Shown in pieces: positions 45,431-57,489 of a DNA stretch of 64,000 bases. Both the position numbers and the translations under genes were made by a program. Where the stretch lies: the NCBI RefSeq assembly GCF_007565055.1, contig NC_044570.1, forward strand, positions 13,421,602-13,485,601, given 5' to 3'. This stretch comes from Rhinopithecus roxellana (Eukaryota; Chordata; Mammalia; Primates; Cercopithecidae). Position 1 is the first letter of the stretch, and each line of letters starts with the position of its first letter. The notes under the pieces were generated by a model, which was not told the DNA's origin, did no database searches, and was given only the letters and a program-made list of their open reading frames with translations.

Positions 45431-46060
45431 AGATGTGGTGGCCTCAATTCCAGGTCCACAGTGTAGCCTCGTCACACAAATGTATCATTCGTCACTGAAC
45501 ATCTGTAATAGAAATGCAACAGCCGTAAACATATATATCACCCATAACAGAGATGTGACATTTGTAATACTAACATAACACCTGAAATACCGATCTAATA
45601 CCAGCAATACTACTGTAACACTCGTAACAGCAATAAAACACTCATAATACCAGTATAGCATGCGAAATACAAACATAATCTCCATAATACTGATCTAAGT
45701 CTCCTAACACAACTGTAACTCTCATAATACCAATACACAATCCAGAATACAAATGAAACATCCATAACACTTATGTGACACTTGGAATGCTGTCCTGAGC
45801 CCTGTAGTAAAACTGTAACACCGTAATACCAATATACCTCTCATAATTCCAATTTATCATCCTGCAATATAAATATAACAGCTGTAATACTGATGTAACA
45901 CCTGTAATATCGATGTGACCTGTAATACAAACACTCAGTACTAATACAACATTTGTGCTACACATAGAAGAACTATAACATTGATATAGCACCCATAATT
46001 ACTGACAGAACACTTAGATCACCTGAAACACTGACATAACATTCCTACTCTTACCAGAGT
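45431..46060. repeat. Decayed minisatellite, about 20-22-bp units
   Basis: Repeated variants of GTAATACTGATGTAACACCT, with TAATACCAATA and TAACACTCATAATACC forms, run for about 620 bp. They have heavy point divergence but a steady rhythm. Related AT-rich minisatellites are common near chromosome ends. The exact family is not named here. Confidence 0.88.
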
Positions 46061-47470
46061 ACTTGGTTTCACAGCTTCCACTGAGCTGGATTTGGGGGAA
46101 TTTGTCCTCTATAATGAAGTTTGATGGTGTTGTCCCTGCTTCAGTGACAAGGTATTGACATGGTTGCTTTTATTAAAAAGTAGTTTATTCTCAATAATTT
46201 CATACTTCTAGGAAAATTCCAATAGCTGCTAGTATACTTTAATCTTTTCTCTCGGAATCCCCAGTGGTTTCTGCTGTGCTAGATTAGAAGCTTTATGCAA
46301 AAGATCCCAATAGGTTTCACAGAAAGATGGAGACAATCTCCAAGGGTAACACCACATAAGTATTACATCAGGAAATACAGGGTTAGTATAGGTAATGGTA
46401 ATGGCAAAATGTTCGTTTGCAAACACAAATTTCTTTCTGTCAGTTTCTGAATTAATTTTGTCCATGGTTTCTACTGATCTTAGAACCAGAAACATAGAAC
46501 TGACCTTGGCTGCACACCCCAAGTTCTCCTACCTGTTTCCCTTGCCTATTCAGTCTGCTCAACTGCCTGCAGTCTCGTCTGCTTTCACTTTTGGGGACAC
46601 AGACTCTTGGGAGTCTCAGGAATTCTTTGTACAATCTCTCAGTGCTCACCCTTATCTAATTTTCCAAGGCTTTCTCCAGCTAAGGCTTTAAAGTCAGTGT
46701 TTGTGCTCTCTAACTGTAGAAAAGCTAGTAATTGCTGTTTCTAAAGACAAAAAGAAATTCATCATTTGTTAGATAATTGAGAAGATCACTCTCAATTTTT
46801 AAATCAAGGAAATAACAATTAATGAAATAAATTCCATGTTTGAGATAATTAGTAAGGAAAGAAATCTCAGTGCTGAAGACAGATAACACAAATAAGTATT
46901 GAAATTAGTAAGAATTTAATAGACAGTCTGTTACCTTGCTATCTTCCCTGTGTTTTATTAGTTCCCAGTTATGTTAGGTTTTAATACTTGTTATTTTAAA
47001 ATGTATACATAATACAGGTTATGTTAGGTTTAAATTTTATGTAATCCATCAGTATATTTAACTGACATGAAAGTCCCAGCACACATTATGACAATTTATA
47101 TAAATATTTGTAAATCTCCTTAACTGTACAGTGTAAATGGAATAAAGTAAGCTTAGATGTGTAAGCAGGTGAATTATTAATATTGAAATATTGAAATGCT
47201 GTGAGGGTATGTAATTATGTCACAGTTTGGGCACTGGAATGGGGCAATTGTGTATCCATGTACCCCTTTAACTTAACGACTTTCCTTTTCCTGCCAGATG
47301 TTTTATTTTCTCATCTAAGGAAACTTGCTCCCAGCAGTATTGTTACTTTACCTGCTCCTCAGGTGGACCTGGACGGGACTAATTTTACCCCACAGAATCA
47401 CAGGACTATGAGAAAAGCTAATGTATGAAACACTTGACGGAGTCAAACATATGTTTTACTGTTCATCTTT
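46061..47470. other. Gene-free stretch, origin unclear
   Basis: Overlapping frames of 97-98 codons exist on both strands at 46229-46691 but lack a recognisable domain. Two copies of GGTTATGTTAGGTTT near 46972-47035 are the only repeat noticed. Confidence 0.45.
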
Positions 47471-47479
47471 TTATGTGCT

Positions 47480-48400
47480 CCTTTTCCATATGCATATCTT
47501 CCTGGTGAAATGTGTGCTCAAGTATTTCTCCATTTTGTAATTGGATTATTGGTTGTTTTTTTGTTTGTTGTTGTTGCTGAGGTATGTAAGTTCTTCATAC
47601 ATTGTGGAGAACAGACTGTTGTTACATCCATGATAGGCAAACCTTCCTTTTGTAACATCCTTTCACTTCCTTGATAGTGTCTTTTGATACAGAAAAAACG
47701 TTTAATTTTGAGAAAATTCTTTCTTTACTTGCATGTGCTTTTAGTATCATATCTAAGAAACCACTGCTAAATCCAAGCTTTTGAAGATTTGTCTCTATGT
47801 TTTCTTCTAGAGTAATTCTTACCTCTCATATATACGCTTTGAGTCATTATGAGTTAATTTTCTTTTCTGTTGTGACCGAAGAGTACAATTTTTTTGGTCT
47901 GAATGTGACAGTCGGTTGTGTAAGAGCATTTGTCGAATTCACTGATGTTGGCTACATGTCAAAAATCATTTGACCATATAGGTATTGTTGGATTTCACAT
48001 TCAGTTCCATTGACCTGTGCGTGTGTTCTTATGCCAGTATTATGCCATTTTGATTACTGCTACTTAGCAGTAATATTGGAAATTGAGAAATGTGAGCCTC
48101 CAAGTTGGTTTTTGTTGTCAAGAGCATTTTGGCTATTCAGGATCCCTTGAAATGTATGTGAATTTTAGAATTGGCTCACACATTTCTACTGAAAGGACTT
48201 TGGTAGTTTCATAGGAATCAAAATGAATTTGTAGATTGCTTTGTGTACTATTGTCACATAAAACATCATCTTCTAATCCAGAAACGTTGATTGTCTTTGC
48301 ATTTATTTATCGTGTGTGGAATTTGTTTCAGCAGTATTTTGTAATTTTTATTGTCTAATTCTTGCACCTTGGTTAAATTTCATCTTGAAAACATGATGAT
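47480..48400 (-). mobile_element. L1 fragment, reverse, old
   Basis: TTTTGTAATTGGATTATTGG and AGGTATGTAAGTTCTTCATA are antisense L1 ORF2. Further antisense blocks such as CAGTTCCATTGACCTGTGCG, GCCAGTATTATGCCATTTTG and TTTGGCTATTCAGGATCCCT keep L1 order. Confidence 0.85.
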
Positions 48401-48420
48401 CCTTGATTTTTTTGTTGTTG

Positions 48421-48606
48421 CTTTTTGAGACAGGGTCTTATTCTGTTGCCCAGGTGGTCATTTGTTTGTGCAATCCTAGCTCACTGTAGCTTCAAACCCT
48501 TTGGCTTGAACCATTCTTCCAACTTGGCCTTCCAAAATACTGGAATTATAGGTTTGAGCCACCACACTCAGTCTGTTGAATTTTTTTTTTTTTTTTTTTT
48601 TTTTTT
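48421..48606 (-). mobile_element. Alu-related fragment, reverse, with T run
   Basis: GAGACAGGGTCTTATTCTGT, GCTCACTGTAGCTTCAAACC, GGTTTGAGCCACCACACTCA. A separate T run follows at 48582-48606. Confidence 0.8.
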
Positions 48607-48889
48607 GCATATCTCTTTTGAAAGTTGCTTTATAATCAATAAAAATGTAGTACTTTGAATTGCCCGGAAGGCATAATGCCCAAGAACTCAAAGTTGTATT
48701 GTTGAACTTACTGACCATCTGGTAAATTTCAATTACATCTTAAAGACTCGTATCTGGTAACCTTCCAAAATTATCTTTAAATAAACTTCTTAAATTGTAA
48801 TAGCAAAAAAATGATAAGAAGACACATTTAAACAATATTGAAGTTTATCAATGCACTTAAGAAATTTCAACTCATATTTTTTCTCTCCT

Positions 48890-49012
48890 TCCTTCCTTTT
48901 TTCTTCCCTCCTTCCTTCCTTCCTTCCTTCCTTCCTTCCTTCCTTCCTTCCTTCCTTCCTTCCTTCCTTCCTTCCTTCCTTCCTTCCTTCCTTCCTTCCT
49001 TCTGTCCTTCCT
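48890..49012. repeat. (TTCC)n microsatellite
   Basis: More than 20 uninterrupted CTTC units at about 48908-49001, with variant units at both edges. It explains the long frames rich in Pro-Ser-Phe-Leu or Glu-Gly-Arg-Lys. Confidence 0.96.
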
Positions 49013-49019
49013 TCTTCTT

Positions 49020-49290
49020 TCTTGACACAGGATCTCATTTTCTGTCAAGGGAGAACAGCAGTGATTTCATCATGGCTCACTGCAGCCTGCAGCCGCTCAC
49101 TCATGGGCTTCTTTGCTCTTTCTGCCTTAGCCTCAGCCACAAAACCTATGTAATACTTTTTCCTTGTTTGTTTATTTTTAATTTTAATTTTTTGTGAAGG
49201 CGATGGTTTGCCATGTTGCCTGGGCTCATATCGAACCTCTGGGCTCAAGTGATGTGCCTGCCGTGACTTCCTAATATGCTGACATTATAT
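49020..49290 (-). mobile_element. Alu-related element, reverse, diverged
   Basis: GACACAGGATCTCATTTTCT, CATCATGGCTCACTGCAGCC, then GCCATGTTGCCTGGGCTCAT. Arms are strongly diverged. Confidence 0.75.
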
Positions 49291-50420
49291 GCATTAATTA
49301 AACATTTACTGTACTATGGGCAGTAAAAGTAAGTCAATGTTTTGGCTAAGGTAAGAACATGCCTATAATGCAATTATTTGTGTAACTCCAGCAATGCTGT
49401 GAGCAGTTACAACATCAAAATAACTTTATTAAAGTAATTCTAAATACATAAAAACACGCAGCTCAATTGTTTTATTGTAGAATACGTTTATTATTTCTAG
49501 TTTTCAGCATTTTCTAGATCATCATTGTTCATTTTAAAAGTCACATCCATAAGATAAAGCAAAACCACCTATGAATTGCCGTATTTGTTTATTACGTAGT
49601 TTGTGAAAATATCCTTAATTTGTTGACATTGCCAACAAATTTCAACTGTTATGAAAAATCAGAAGACAACCTTATTAGCAATTAATTTTATTGCTACATT
49701 GCATACAAGGAATCTGCTATCTGTGAAAAAGTGCAAACTCAACTACTGATCTTAAACACTGAAATGAGTTTCCGATTGATTCTAATTTATTTTGTTGTAT
49801 CAATCTATTGTATTTATAAACAATCAATTGTATTTACATACAATCTAGACAGTTTACATCCATCAGAAGTTCTAGTGCAGTTTCAGATGAAATGGAAATT
49901 TAAAATCCCTGTGAAACTGTAGGTGTATTAAAATGCGTAAGTAAAATTTGTGCATGCTCCTTGCAGTGCTTATAAAGGGATATCTCTCAAATTGACTTCA
50001 ATGGTTTTCTTCTCAGAAAAATGACCTGGACCACTCCCCAGGGTGTCATTGTTCCTGATTTTTGTGCATGTTCTTTTAAAAAAATTTATGCCTGAAAAGA
50101 TATTTATTTAACATCATGGCAGTAGGGCTTTGAAAACCACTGGAGGTTTTCTCTTCTTCTTCCATTATGTTTTAAAGTAGTTCTACTTTGATATCTCAGA
50201 AACTTGAACAGTTTCTGGTTAGTCCCACAGCCACTGAAGCCTTATCTCAATGTAGCAGCACGGCCTCAACTCCAAGACTGTCCCTAACCCCAGCTGCCCT
50301 GCATCTGTGGCTTCCAGGGCAGGGGGAAAGATTCCAGCCTTTTGCTTTTTTGAGAAATAAAATTGCTCTCTTAATTTTATTTTTACAGTGATTGTTGCTA
50401 GTGAAAAGAAATAGATTTTG
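49291..50420. other. Gene-free AT-rich stretch
   Basis: No gene or named repeat recognised. Confidence 0.45.
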
Positions 50421-50423
50421 TGG

Positions 50424-50688
50424 CTGGGTGTGGTCGCTCATGCCTGTCATCTCAGGACTGTAGGCAACCAAGGCAGACTCATCACCTGAGGTCAGGAGTT
50501 TGAGACCAGCCTGAGCAACATGGAGAAATCCAGTCTCTTAGAAATACACAATTATCCGGGCATGGTGTGGTGTGTCTGAATCCCAGCTACTCAGGAGGCT
50601 GAGGCAGGAGAACCACTCAAACCCAGGAAACGGAGGTTGCAGTGAGCCGAGATCATGCCATTGTATTCCAGCGTGGGCAAAAACAGCA
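50424..50688 (+). mobile_element. Alu
   Basis: GGTGTGGTCGCTCATGCCTG-type start, CTGAGGTCAGGAGTTTGAGA, AGCTACTCAGGAGGCTGAGG, GATCATGCCATTGTATTCCA. The tail is nearly absent. Confidence 0.92.
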
Positions 50689-50799
50689 TAATTAATTTCT
50701 TTGCTAGATTTCATAATTTCTGGATGGTTCCTTATGGTTTTCTGTGTATGAGATGTGTCAGTAGTTTCACTTTTGTGTTTTACATATAAATGGCTTTGT

Positions 50800-50850
50800 G
50801 TTTGTGTGTGTGTGTGTGTGTGTCTGTTTGTCTGTGTGTATACATACATA
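50800..50850. repeat. (TG)n microsatellite with variants
   Basis: TG run followed by TCTG and TATACATACA variants. Confidence 0.9.
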
Positions 50851-51350
50851 TGTAATTGTTCTTCTGGAACTTCTAGTACTGGATTTAATACACATGGTCA
50901 CAGTTCAGTGTTTCTCCTCTTATAACCTTGGTTCCCAAAATCTAGATGACGATTGTTCTGGGTTTTGCAAAAAGGCGTTTTATCATGTGAAAAGAAAAAT
51001 TTGCACCACAGTTAATTGGATTTTTAATTCTTAAAAATGTTGACTGTTTTTAAGTACTTTCTGTAACAGTTGAGATAAACATGGTGTATTCCATCATTTG
51101 ATTTATGTAATATATTGAAAAGGGATGGCATTAGAATGGTAAAACACCTTTGGTTTTCTGAGATAAGATCTTAAACATTGTGGTGTATAATGTCTTTGCT
51201 GTGTAACAAATTCCATGTACTATCACTTGTTTAAACGTTGTGATGTCTATAATTATCAGATTTAGTAACATTTTGTTTTTTGTCCTAGTGATATCACATG
51301 TTTAATTCAATACTCATTTGGGCTTAGAAATGGTATGACTTCTTGTAACC
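50851..51350 (-). mobile_element. Possible L1 antisense fragment
   Basis: Blocks such as ATCATTTGATTTATGTAATA and AGGGATGGCATTAGAATGGT resemble antisense L1 ORF2, but divergence is high. Confidence 0.4.
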
Positions 51351-51354
51351 TTAC

Positions 51355-54300
51355 GGGTATAAAGGGTTAGAGGTTAGAGACATAGACGATATATTTAATG
51401 TTTTTAAAGCATAATGGGGTAACCTTAAGGCTAGTATAGAAGCGGTGGTTTAGGATACCGTGTACGATAGCAGAAGAAGTTCAGGATCTGACTGAGCATT
51501 AGGATTTGAGATAAGATTTAGTGCTGAGGTAGGATTAGGGTTGGAGTTAGAATTAACATTATAGTTACGGGTTAGGGTTTGGTTGAGTTTAGGGTTAGGG
51601 TCATAATCAGAGGTAGAGGTTAGGTTTGGGGTTGGGTTATACTTAGGTTTAGGGCAAAAAGATAGGCTTAGAGTTAGAGGTGAGGAATTGGGGTCATGAC
51701 CAGTGTTAGGGTTAGTGTTAAGGGTTATCATGAAGGTAAGGATTAGAGCATTAGTGTTAGGTTTCAGTGTTTGGATTAGTGTGTAGCATTAGGATAGGGC
51801 TTAGGCTTATGCTTAGGGTTAGGGTTTGGGGTTCAGGGTTAGGGTTTAGGGTTGTTGTTAAGATTAGTGTACAGCATTTGTGGTTAGATGTCAGTGTCAG
51901 TGTTGGGCATACGGTAAGGGATTTCAATTTAAACTTAGCGTGACTGATATTGCGGGGGTTTTGTTGAGGTTGAGGTTAATGGTCACAGTTAGGGTCACAC
52001 TTTGGGTTGGGTTTAGAGTTTCGGATTAGGGTTACGGTTTAGTGTTAGGGTTTTGTTTAGTGTTAAGGTTAAGGGTTCGCATTTGTGGTTAGTGTTAGTA
52101 TTAAGATTTTTCTGGAGTCAGGGGGTAAGATTGGGTTTAGGTTTAACATTTGGGTTTAATTAGTATTACAGGTTTTGCTTTAGGACTAGGGTTAGTGTTA
52201 AGGGTTAACATTTATGATTTGGGGTTAGGTTATGATTAGGTTCTGTATTTAGGGTAAGAGTTATTTTTAGGTTGCCAAAGTTAAGACTATGTTAGAATTA
52301 TGTTAGTTTTGCTATTAGGAAAAGGGTATTAGGGTTAGTGTTTAGTGTGAGTTTAAGAGTTATGGGATGCAGTTAAAGTAACCTTCAGTGTTTTTGTGAT
52401 TTAGGGATTCATAGATAGAATTAGGGTTAAGTTTCTGTGGCAAGGTAAGGATTCTCATTAGGGTTTGTGTTAGGGTTAGGTTTAGGATTCAGGATGAAGG
52501 TTAAAATTCAGGTAAGTGTTATGTTTATTGTTAGGGTCATATTTGGTTTACTGTTAAAAATTTAGGGTTAGGGTTTAGTGTTAGGTTAGGGTTTTACATA
52601 GGTTGCTGGTTATGTTTCAGTTAGGGTTAAGATGATAGTTAAAGTGTTTGCCTAAAGATTAGGATTAGGGTTAGTGTTAGGGTTAACGTTAGAGTAGAGC
52701 TTGGGATTAGGTGTTTGTGTTAGAGTTAAGGTTTATGGTTTGGCCAATGCTTAGGATATTGTTTAGGGTTAGTTTTATAATTAGGGTTAAGATTTCGGCT
52801 TAGGATTCTCTGTTTAGTGTAAGTTAAAATTCATGTTTACGTTTGAGGTTGGTGTTCATGCAGGGTGAGGGTTACGACTAAAAGCTTTAAGATTAGTGGT
52901 AAAGATTAGGTTTAGACTTACTGTTAGGGTGTACATTTCGGGTTGGTATTAGAGCTACAGTTAGGCTTACCATTCGGGCATATATTTGGGGTCGGTGTTA
53001 GGGTTGAAATTAGGTGTAGGATTTGTGGTAGGGATTAGGGATAGGTTGTGGCTAGAATTAGGGTTTAGGACTAGGGTTAGGTATTAGCGTTTGTATCATT
53101 TTGACTGTTAGGGACTAAGGTTCAGTTTAGCATTTAGGGTTATGGTTTTGGTTTATGGTTAGGACTGTGGGTTATGATTATAGTTTATGACTGAGGATTG
53201 AAATTATGTTTAGGTTTTAGGCTTTATGTTTAGAATTATGGTGTTGGCTTATTTTTAGTGATGGGTTTAGAGTTAGGTTACTTTTAGTGTTAAAATTCAG
53301 CTTTTGTCAGTTTACAGTGAGGATTAGTGTCATATTTAGGGTTATGTCTTCAGCTCATGCTTAGGTTTTGTTTTTCAATGTTTTATTGTTAGCGTTAGGA
53401 TTACTTTTAAAAAGAAAAGATTGGCTTTGGGTTAGGGTTTCAAGGTTAGATTTAGGGTTAAGTGTTAGGGTTAGTATTTAGGGTAATGATTATATTTAGG
53501 CTATCCAATAGAGTAAGGTTTGGGGTAGGGTTAGAGGGTATGGGTTAAAATTCAGGGTTAGATTTATCTTTAGGACATAGAACTAGTGTTAGTTTTTAGT
53601 GTTGGGGTTGACATTTAGTGTTAGTGTTCATGTGGGCTTGTGGTTGTGGTTCTGTTGGTGTTATAGATAGGACACGGTGTTAGAATTATCATTAAATTTA
53701 GAATGATTGTTTAATGTTATTGTTAGGGTTAGGGTAGCAGTAGGTTATGTTTTAGTGTTATAGTCATGGTTAGTGTTTAAATTTAGATTAAGGTGTTAAG
53801 GTGATGTTGAGTATTATGATTGCAGTTAGGGTTACAATTATTAGATAGAATTAGTATTAGGGTGAGCATTTGGGTACAGACTGGGGTAACACATTAGGGT
53901 TAGAATTAATGTGAGTAATTAGTCTTAGGGTTAGGGCTTAGTGTTAGGTGTAGGGTTAGGGTTGGGCTAAAGATGAATGTTATGATTAGAGTTTGGGTTT
54001 TATGCAATGACTAGGTTTAGGTTTAGGTTTAGGTTGGGATAGGTGTATGGCTAGGGTTGAAATAAGAGTTGTAGCATTCCTGTTAGGGGTTATTATTAGA
54101 CTTAAAATGAGTGTTATATTCATGTTCAGAAAGCAGAATTAGGACCTAGAATTTAGAATTAGGTCTTAGGGGTTGTGGTAAGTGTTAGTGATGGTATTTA
54201 AGGGTATGCATTAGGTTTTGATGCTGATAGACACTTTTTTTTGTGTAGGGTTATTGTTTCTGTCTTAGGATTATGGTTTTAGTGTTAAGGTTTTAGTCTT

Positions 54301-54605
54301 AGGGCTTAAGTTCAGGTTTACATAATGCTTGGGTTACCCTTGGTTTAGGGCTATTGTCAGGGTCAGGGTCAAATTCAGGTTTAGCTGTCAGAATTGGGAT
54401 TTCAAGTTGGGATTTGATTTAGGGTTTTTGTTTCGGGGAGTGTTAAGGCCTAGGGTTGATGCTGTGTCAAGTTTGCTTCTTTGTGTTTGTAAGCATTAAA
54501 CTTGACTAAACTAAGCTGCAGCTGCTGTGGCAAGGGATTCTGGGATAGGATTAGGGGTAGGAGCTGCATCAAGGTTACTGTTATGATTAAGTTTAGGGTT
54601 AGGGA
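51355..54605 (+). repeat. Long decayed telomere-type (TTAGGG)n block
   Basis: About 3.2 kb built from TTAGGG and close variants (GTTAGG, TTTAGGG, TTAGTG, TTAGGA, TTAGAG), with the G-rich strand on + throughout. The clearest runs are near 51820-51855, 52560-52575 and 53930-53960. Frequent substitutions and indels show it is old and not a working chromosome end. No head-to-head inversion is seen. It lies between ordinary repeats at both sides. The C-rich frame at 51450-51731 (Asn-Pro-rich) is a by-product. Confidence 0.95.
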
Positions 54606-55660
54606 AGGCACTAGGCAGTTGGGCACTGTGTCAGGTCATCACTCTGGTTTGTAGAAGGGAGGACGGAGCCTTGCACCCAGAACTTTTCTGGGTTTGAGTT
54701 CAGGGCACTCTTAATGCTCATTGTAAAGCCTAGTAGATTTTGAACAGAAAGGAAGTTGCCTTCTGAGGCCATAGTTTTTCTAAATGTCAACACAGAGCTG
54801 ACCAAATCCACAGTGGTTTCTTTCTGAGAGTGACAGGTGTTTTGACATAGTCTCTGGAAGGCCCAAGAGAAGGGAAGGTAGTGACTACTTACACAACAGA
54901 CACATTTGGTAAACCTTAGAGGTAAAGGTGGAAATAATTAAATGCTGGTCTTCAAGTAATCTGTGTATCAGCCACAAGTGGAGACCGAGTTGGCACATAC
55001 TTCTGCACCAGCACAAGAAAGCAACCTGCAGACTATGACTGTAGTCTCAGTCTCTGGGTTTGTGTGAGAACTGGAATGAAAGCAGAATATACACTCAGAA
55101 TTCTAAGTTGTTTGGTCTATTAAATCCTGTAAAGCATGTTGAAATTGATGGTTGTGGCAGTTCCTTTCTCACAGTGAGATCCTGAGGCCCGTGAGTGGTG
55201 ACCTTGGTTCATGTGTCCTGGGATGACTGGCCTAAATATTGTGTCCACTTCTGTACTTTACAGTCTTTCTTGTAGCACATATGGGCTCTGTTCCTCCCTC
55301 TAGAACTATATCAATTAGGGGCCACCAGGATCAGTTTCCCAGGGCATGACAGTCTCCTTTATCTGGGAGCTGAGACCAGGTTGGCTCCAGGCAGTGGCTC
55401 AGTGAGGACTGAATTATAGGGGACCTATGGGAAGAGGGAGAACAGTCTCCCAAATCACATGCTCCTCTGGCTGAAACAGCTAGATTGTGAGAAAATCCAC
55501 ACTACAAACATGGGCTCGCTTTTTCATTCACTGCCAGGGTGGAGATAGGATAGAGGCTGCCACAGCCACTGTGTCTCCTGGCTCTTTTCTATCCTCTCCA
55601 CCTGGCTATCCTGACCCTTCCTCTTCCTGCTCCAACTCTTATGCCTCCTGCTCATTTTAA
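54606..55660. other. Gene-free stretch, possibly old LTR-like
   Basis: Moderate GC, not matched by eye to a family. TGGGAAGAGGGAGAACAGTC near 55430 has the look of interspersed repeat, but I cannot name it. Confidence 0.4.
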
Positions 55661-55663
55661 CCT

Positions 55664-55718
55664 CAGGGAAATGCAAGTCAAAACCAGAGTAAGATACCAC
55701 TTCGCACCCATTATCATT

Positions 55719-55762
<44 letters not shown>

Positions 55763-56420
55763 GCAAAAATTAGGTAACTTTGCTTGAAATGGAAGTGGGA
55801 AAATATGAAAGTAAAATGCTGCAGCTGCTGTGGAAAGAACTATGGTCGCTCTGCAGCAGCTAAAGGTAAAATCACCATAGAACCCACAAAATCAACTCCA
55901 AAATATACACACAAAATATAAAACAGGTATTCAAACAAAAGCATGTATACATATGTTCCTAGCAACATTCACAATAAATAATATGTGGAAACAACCCAAA
56001 TAAATGTCCACCAAGAAAAAATAAGAAGCCAAATATAATATGTCCATACAATGGCATAATATTCAGCTGTAAAAGGGATTACAACACTAATGCTACAGTG
56101 TGGAGAAACTTTAAAACCGTTTCGGTTTCAGAAGCTGAACACAAAAGTCACATTTTATATGATTTTATTTATATAAATGTTTAGAATAAGTGAATACATA
56201 GAGACAAAAAACATATTACTGGTTGCTAGGTGGCAGAAAGAGGACAGATTTAGTAGTGCTCCTTAATAGGTAGGGTACTTCTTTTGAGATAATGAAAATA
56301 ATTTGGAACTAAGAGGTGGTAGTTGTAGACAAATGTGCATGTACTAAGATCACTAAAGAATTCGTTAAGACACATTAATTTTTTTATTATATGAAAGAAT
56401 TCCACCTCAGTAAAAAGACA
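55664..56420 (+). mobile_element. Old L1 3' end (L1M-like) with internal (AC)n
   Basis: GGAAATGCAAGTCAAAACCA, ACAATAAATAATATGTGGAA, TATTACTGGTTGCTAGGTGG and TTTTGAGATAATGAAAATAA follow mammalian-wide L1 ORF2 end and 3' UTR. An (AC)n run of about 20 units lies at 55722-55760. Confidence 0.85.
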
Positions 56421-56785
56421 TAATTTCCTCCTCAGCATTCCTCAGAGTGCTTTTAGTGTTCTGGTCCCTCCACAGTCCAGAACTGCCTGGGGCCAGGCCA
56501 GTCTCATAGTAGCCAGGTATTCCAGCCACACTGTCCACCAGCTCCTCCACCTGCTACCAGTGGAAGGTATCTGCGTTACTGGTGTCAAATCTATCACGGT
56601 CTGCAGTAACCTCAACTCTAGCCTCCTCAGAGGAAAGAATTTGCCTGGAGGGAATAAAGTAGCAAAAGAGACTGAGAAAATTTCACAGCAAATGTGGATG
56701 TTTATTTAAAAGTTTTAGAGTAAGAAAAAATGGAAAATGCACTTGGAAGAGATCCAAGTGGGTGACTTGAATATACACCGTATAT
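56421..56785. other. Gene-free stretch
   Basis: No gene recognised. Confidence 0.45.
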
Positions 56786-56789
56786 ATGA

Positions 56790-56935
56790 CTTGCAAATAT
56801 TTTGTCCCGTGCTGGTGGTTTTCTTTTCACTATACTGATGGTGTCCTTTGATGCACAAAAGTGTTTAGTTTCGGTGAAGTTCAATTGATCTATTTTTTCC
56901 TTTGTGTTGTGTTCATTCAAGTGATATAGCCAAGA
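56790..56935 (-). mobile_element. L1 fragment, reverse
   Basis: GCAAATATTTTGTCCCGTGC, GATGGTGTCCTTTGATGCAC and AAAGTGTTTAGTTTCGGTGA are antisense L1 3' region. Similar to 47.65 kb. Confidence 0.75.
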
Positions 56936-56939
56936 AATC

Positions 56940-57235
56940 GTTTACACATCCACAGACAATAAGCACATGAAAAGATGTTCAAAATCGCTAGCCACTTAAT
57001 CCATGAATACATGAACCACAATGAGATTACCACTTTATCCACATTGGAATATGTATTTTTTTAAGGAAAAATTTGAGAGTATGTGGAGAAATTGGAAACG
57101 TTGTACATTGATGGTGAGATTGTGAAACGGTGGTGCTGGTTGCACAATGTGAGCGTAGTTAATGCTGCTAAACTATACACCCAAAACTTTTTGAAATGAT
57201 AAATTTGTTTATGTGCATTTTATCACACACAACGA
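56940..57235 (+). mobile_element. L1 fragment, old, forward
   Basis: AATAAGCACATGAAAAGATG, GGTGAGATTGTGAAACGGTG, then 3' UTR-like GCACAATGTGAGCGTAGTTA and TTTATGTGCATTTTATCACA. It sits head-to-head with the preceding reverse fragment, like an L1 5' inversion. Confidence 0.8.
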
Positions 57236-57489
57236 AAGCTTCCTCAGAAGTCATCCTAAAATAGTTCCAGGTGTGATGAAAGAAGATGTTCCTCTCTTAT
57301 CATGAGTAGAAGCCTATTCAGTTATTTATGCTGGTATACACAATCCTGGCTCTTCCTCATGACCAGCGTAATCTCACCAAGCAGAATGAATCCCTTCCCA
57401 CCTGGCCCATTTGTGCTTCCTTCCATCATTGCATTCTCCGGTTCAACTCACTGTCCGGCCACCACAAGTCCAGGTTTGTTTACCATCTC

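Noticed and set aside
46229..46691. Overlapping 97-98-codon frames on both strands
   Set aside because: No domain, no family I recognise and no supporting splice context. Lengths are within chance expectation for 64 kb.
48790..49197. Repetitive Pro-Ser-Phe-Leu and Glu-Gly-Arg-Lys proteins
   Set aside because: Translations of the (TTCC)n microsatellite, open in all frames because of the repeat.
51450..51731. Asn/Pro/Ser-rich 93-codon minus frame
   Set aside because: By-product of the telomere-type repeat read on its C-rich strand.
51355..54605. Head-to-head telomere fusion
   Set aside because: The G-rich strand stays on + across the whole block. No switch to CCCTAA on the + strand was seen.
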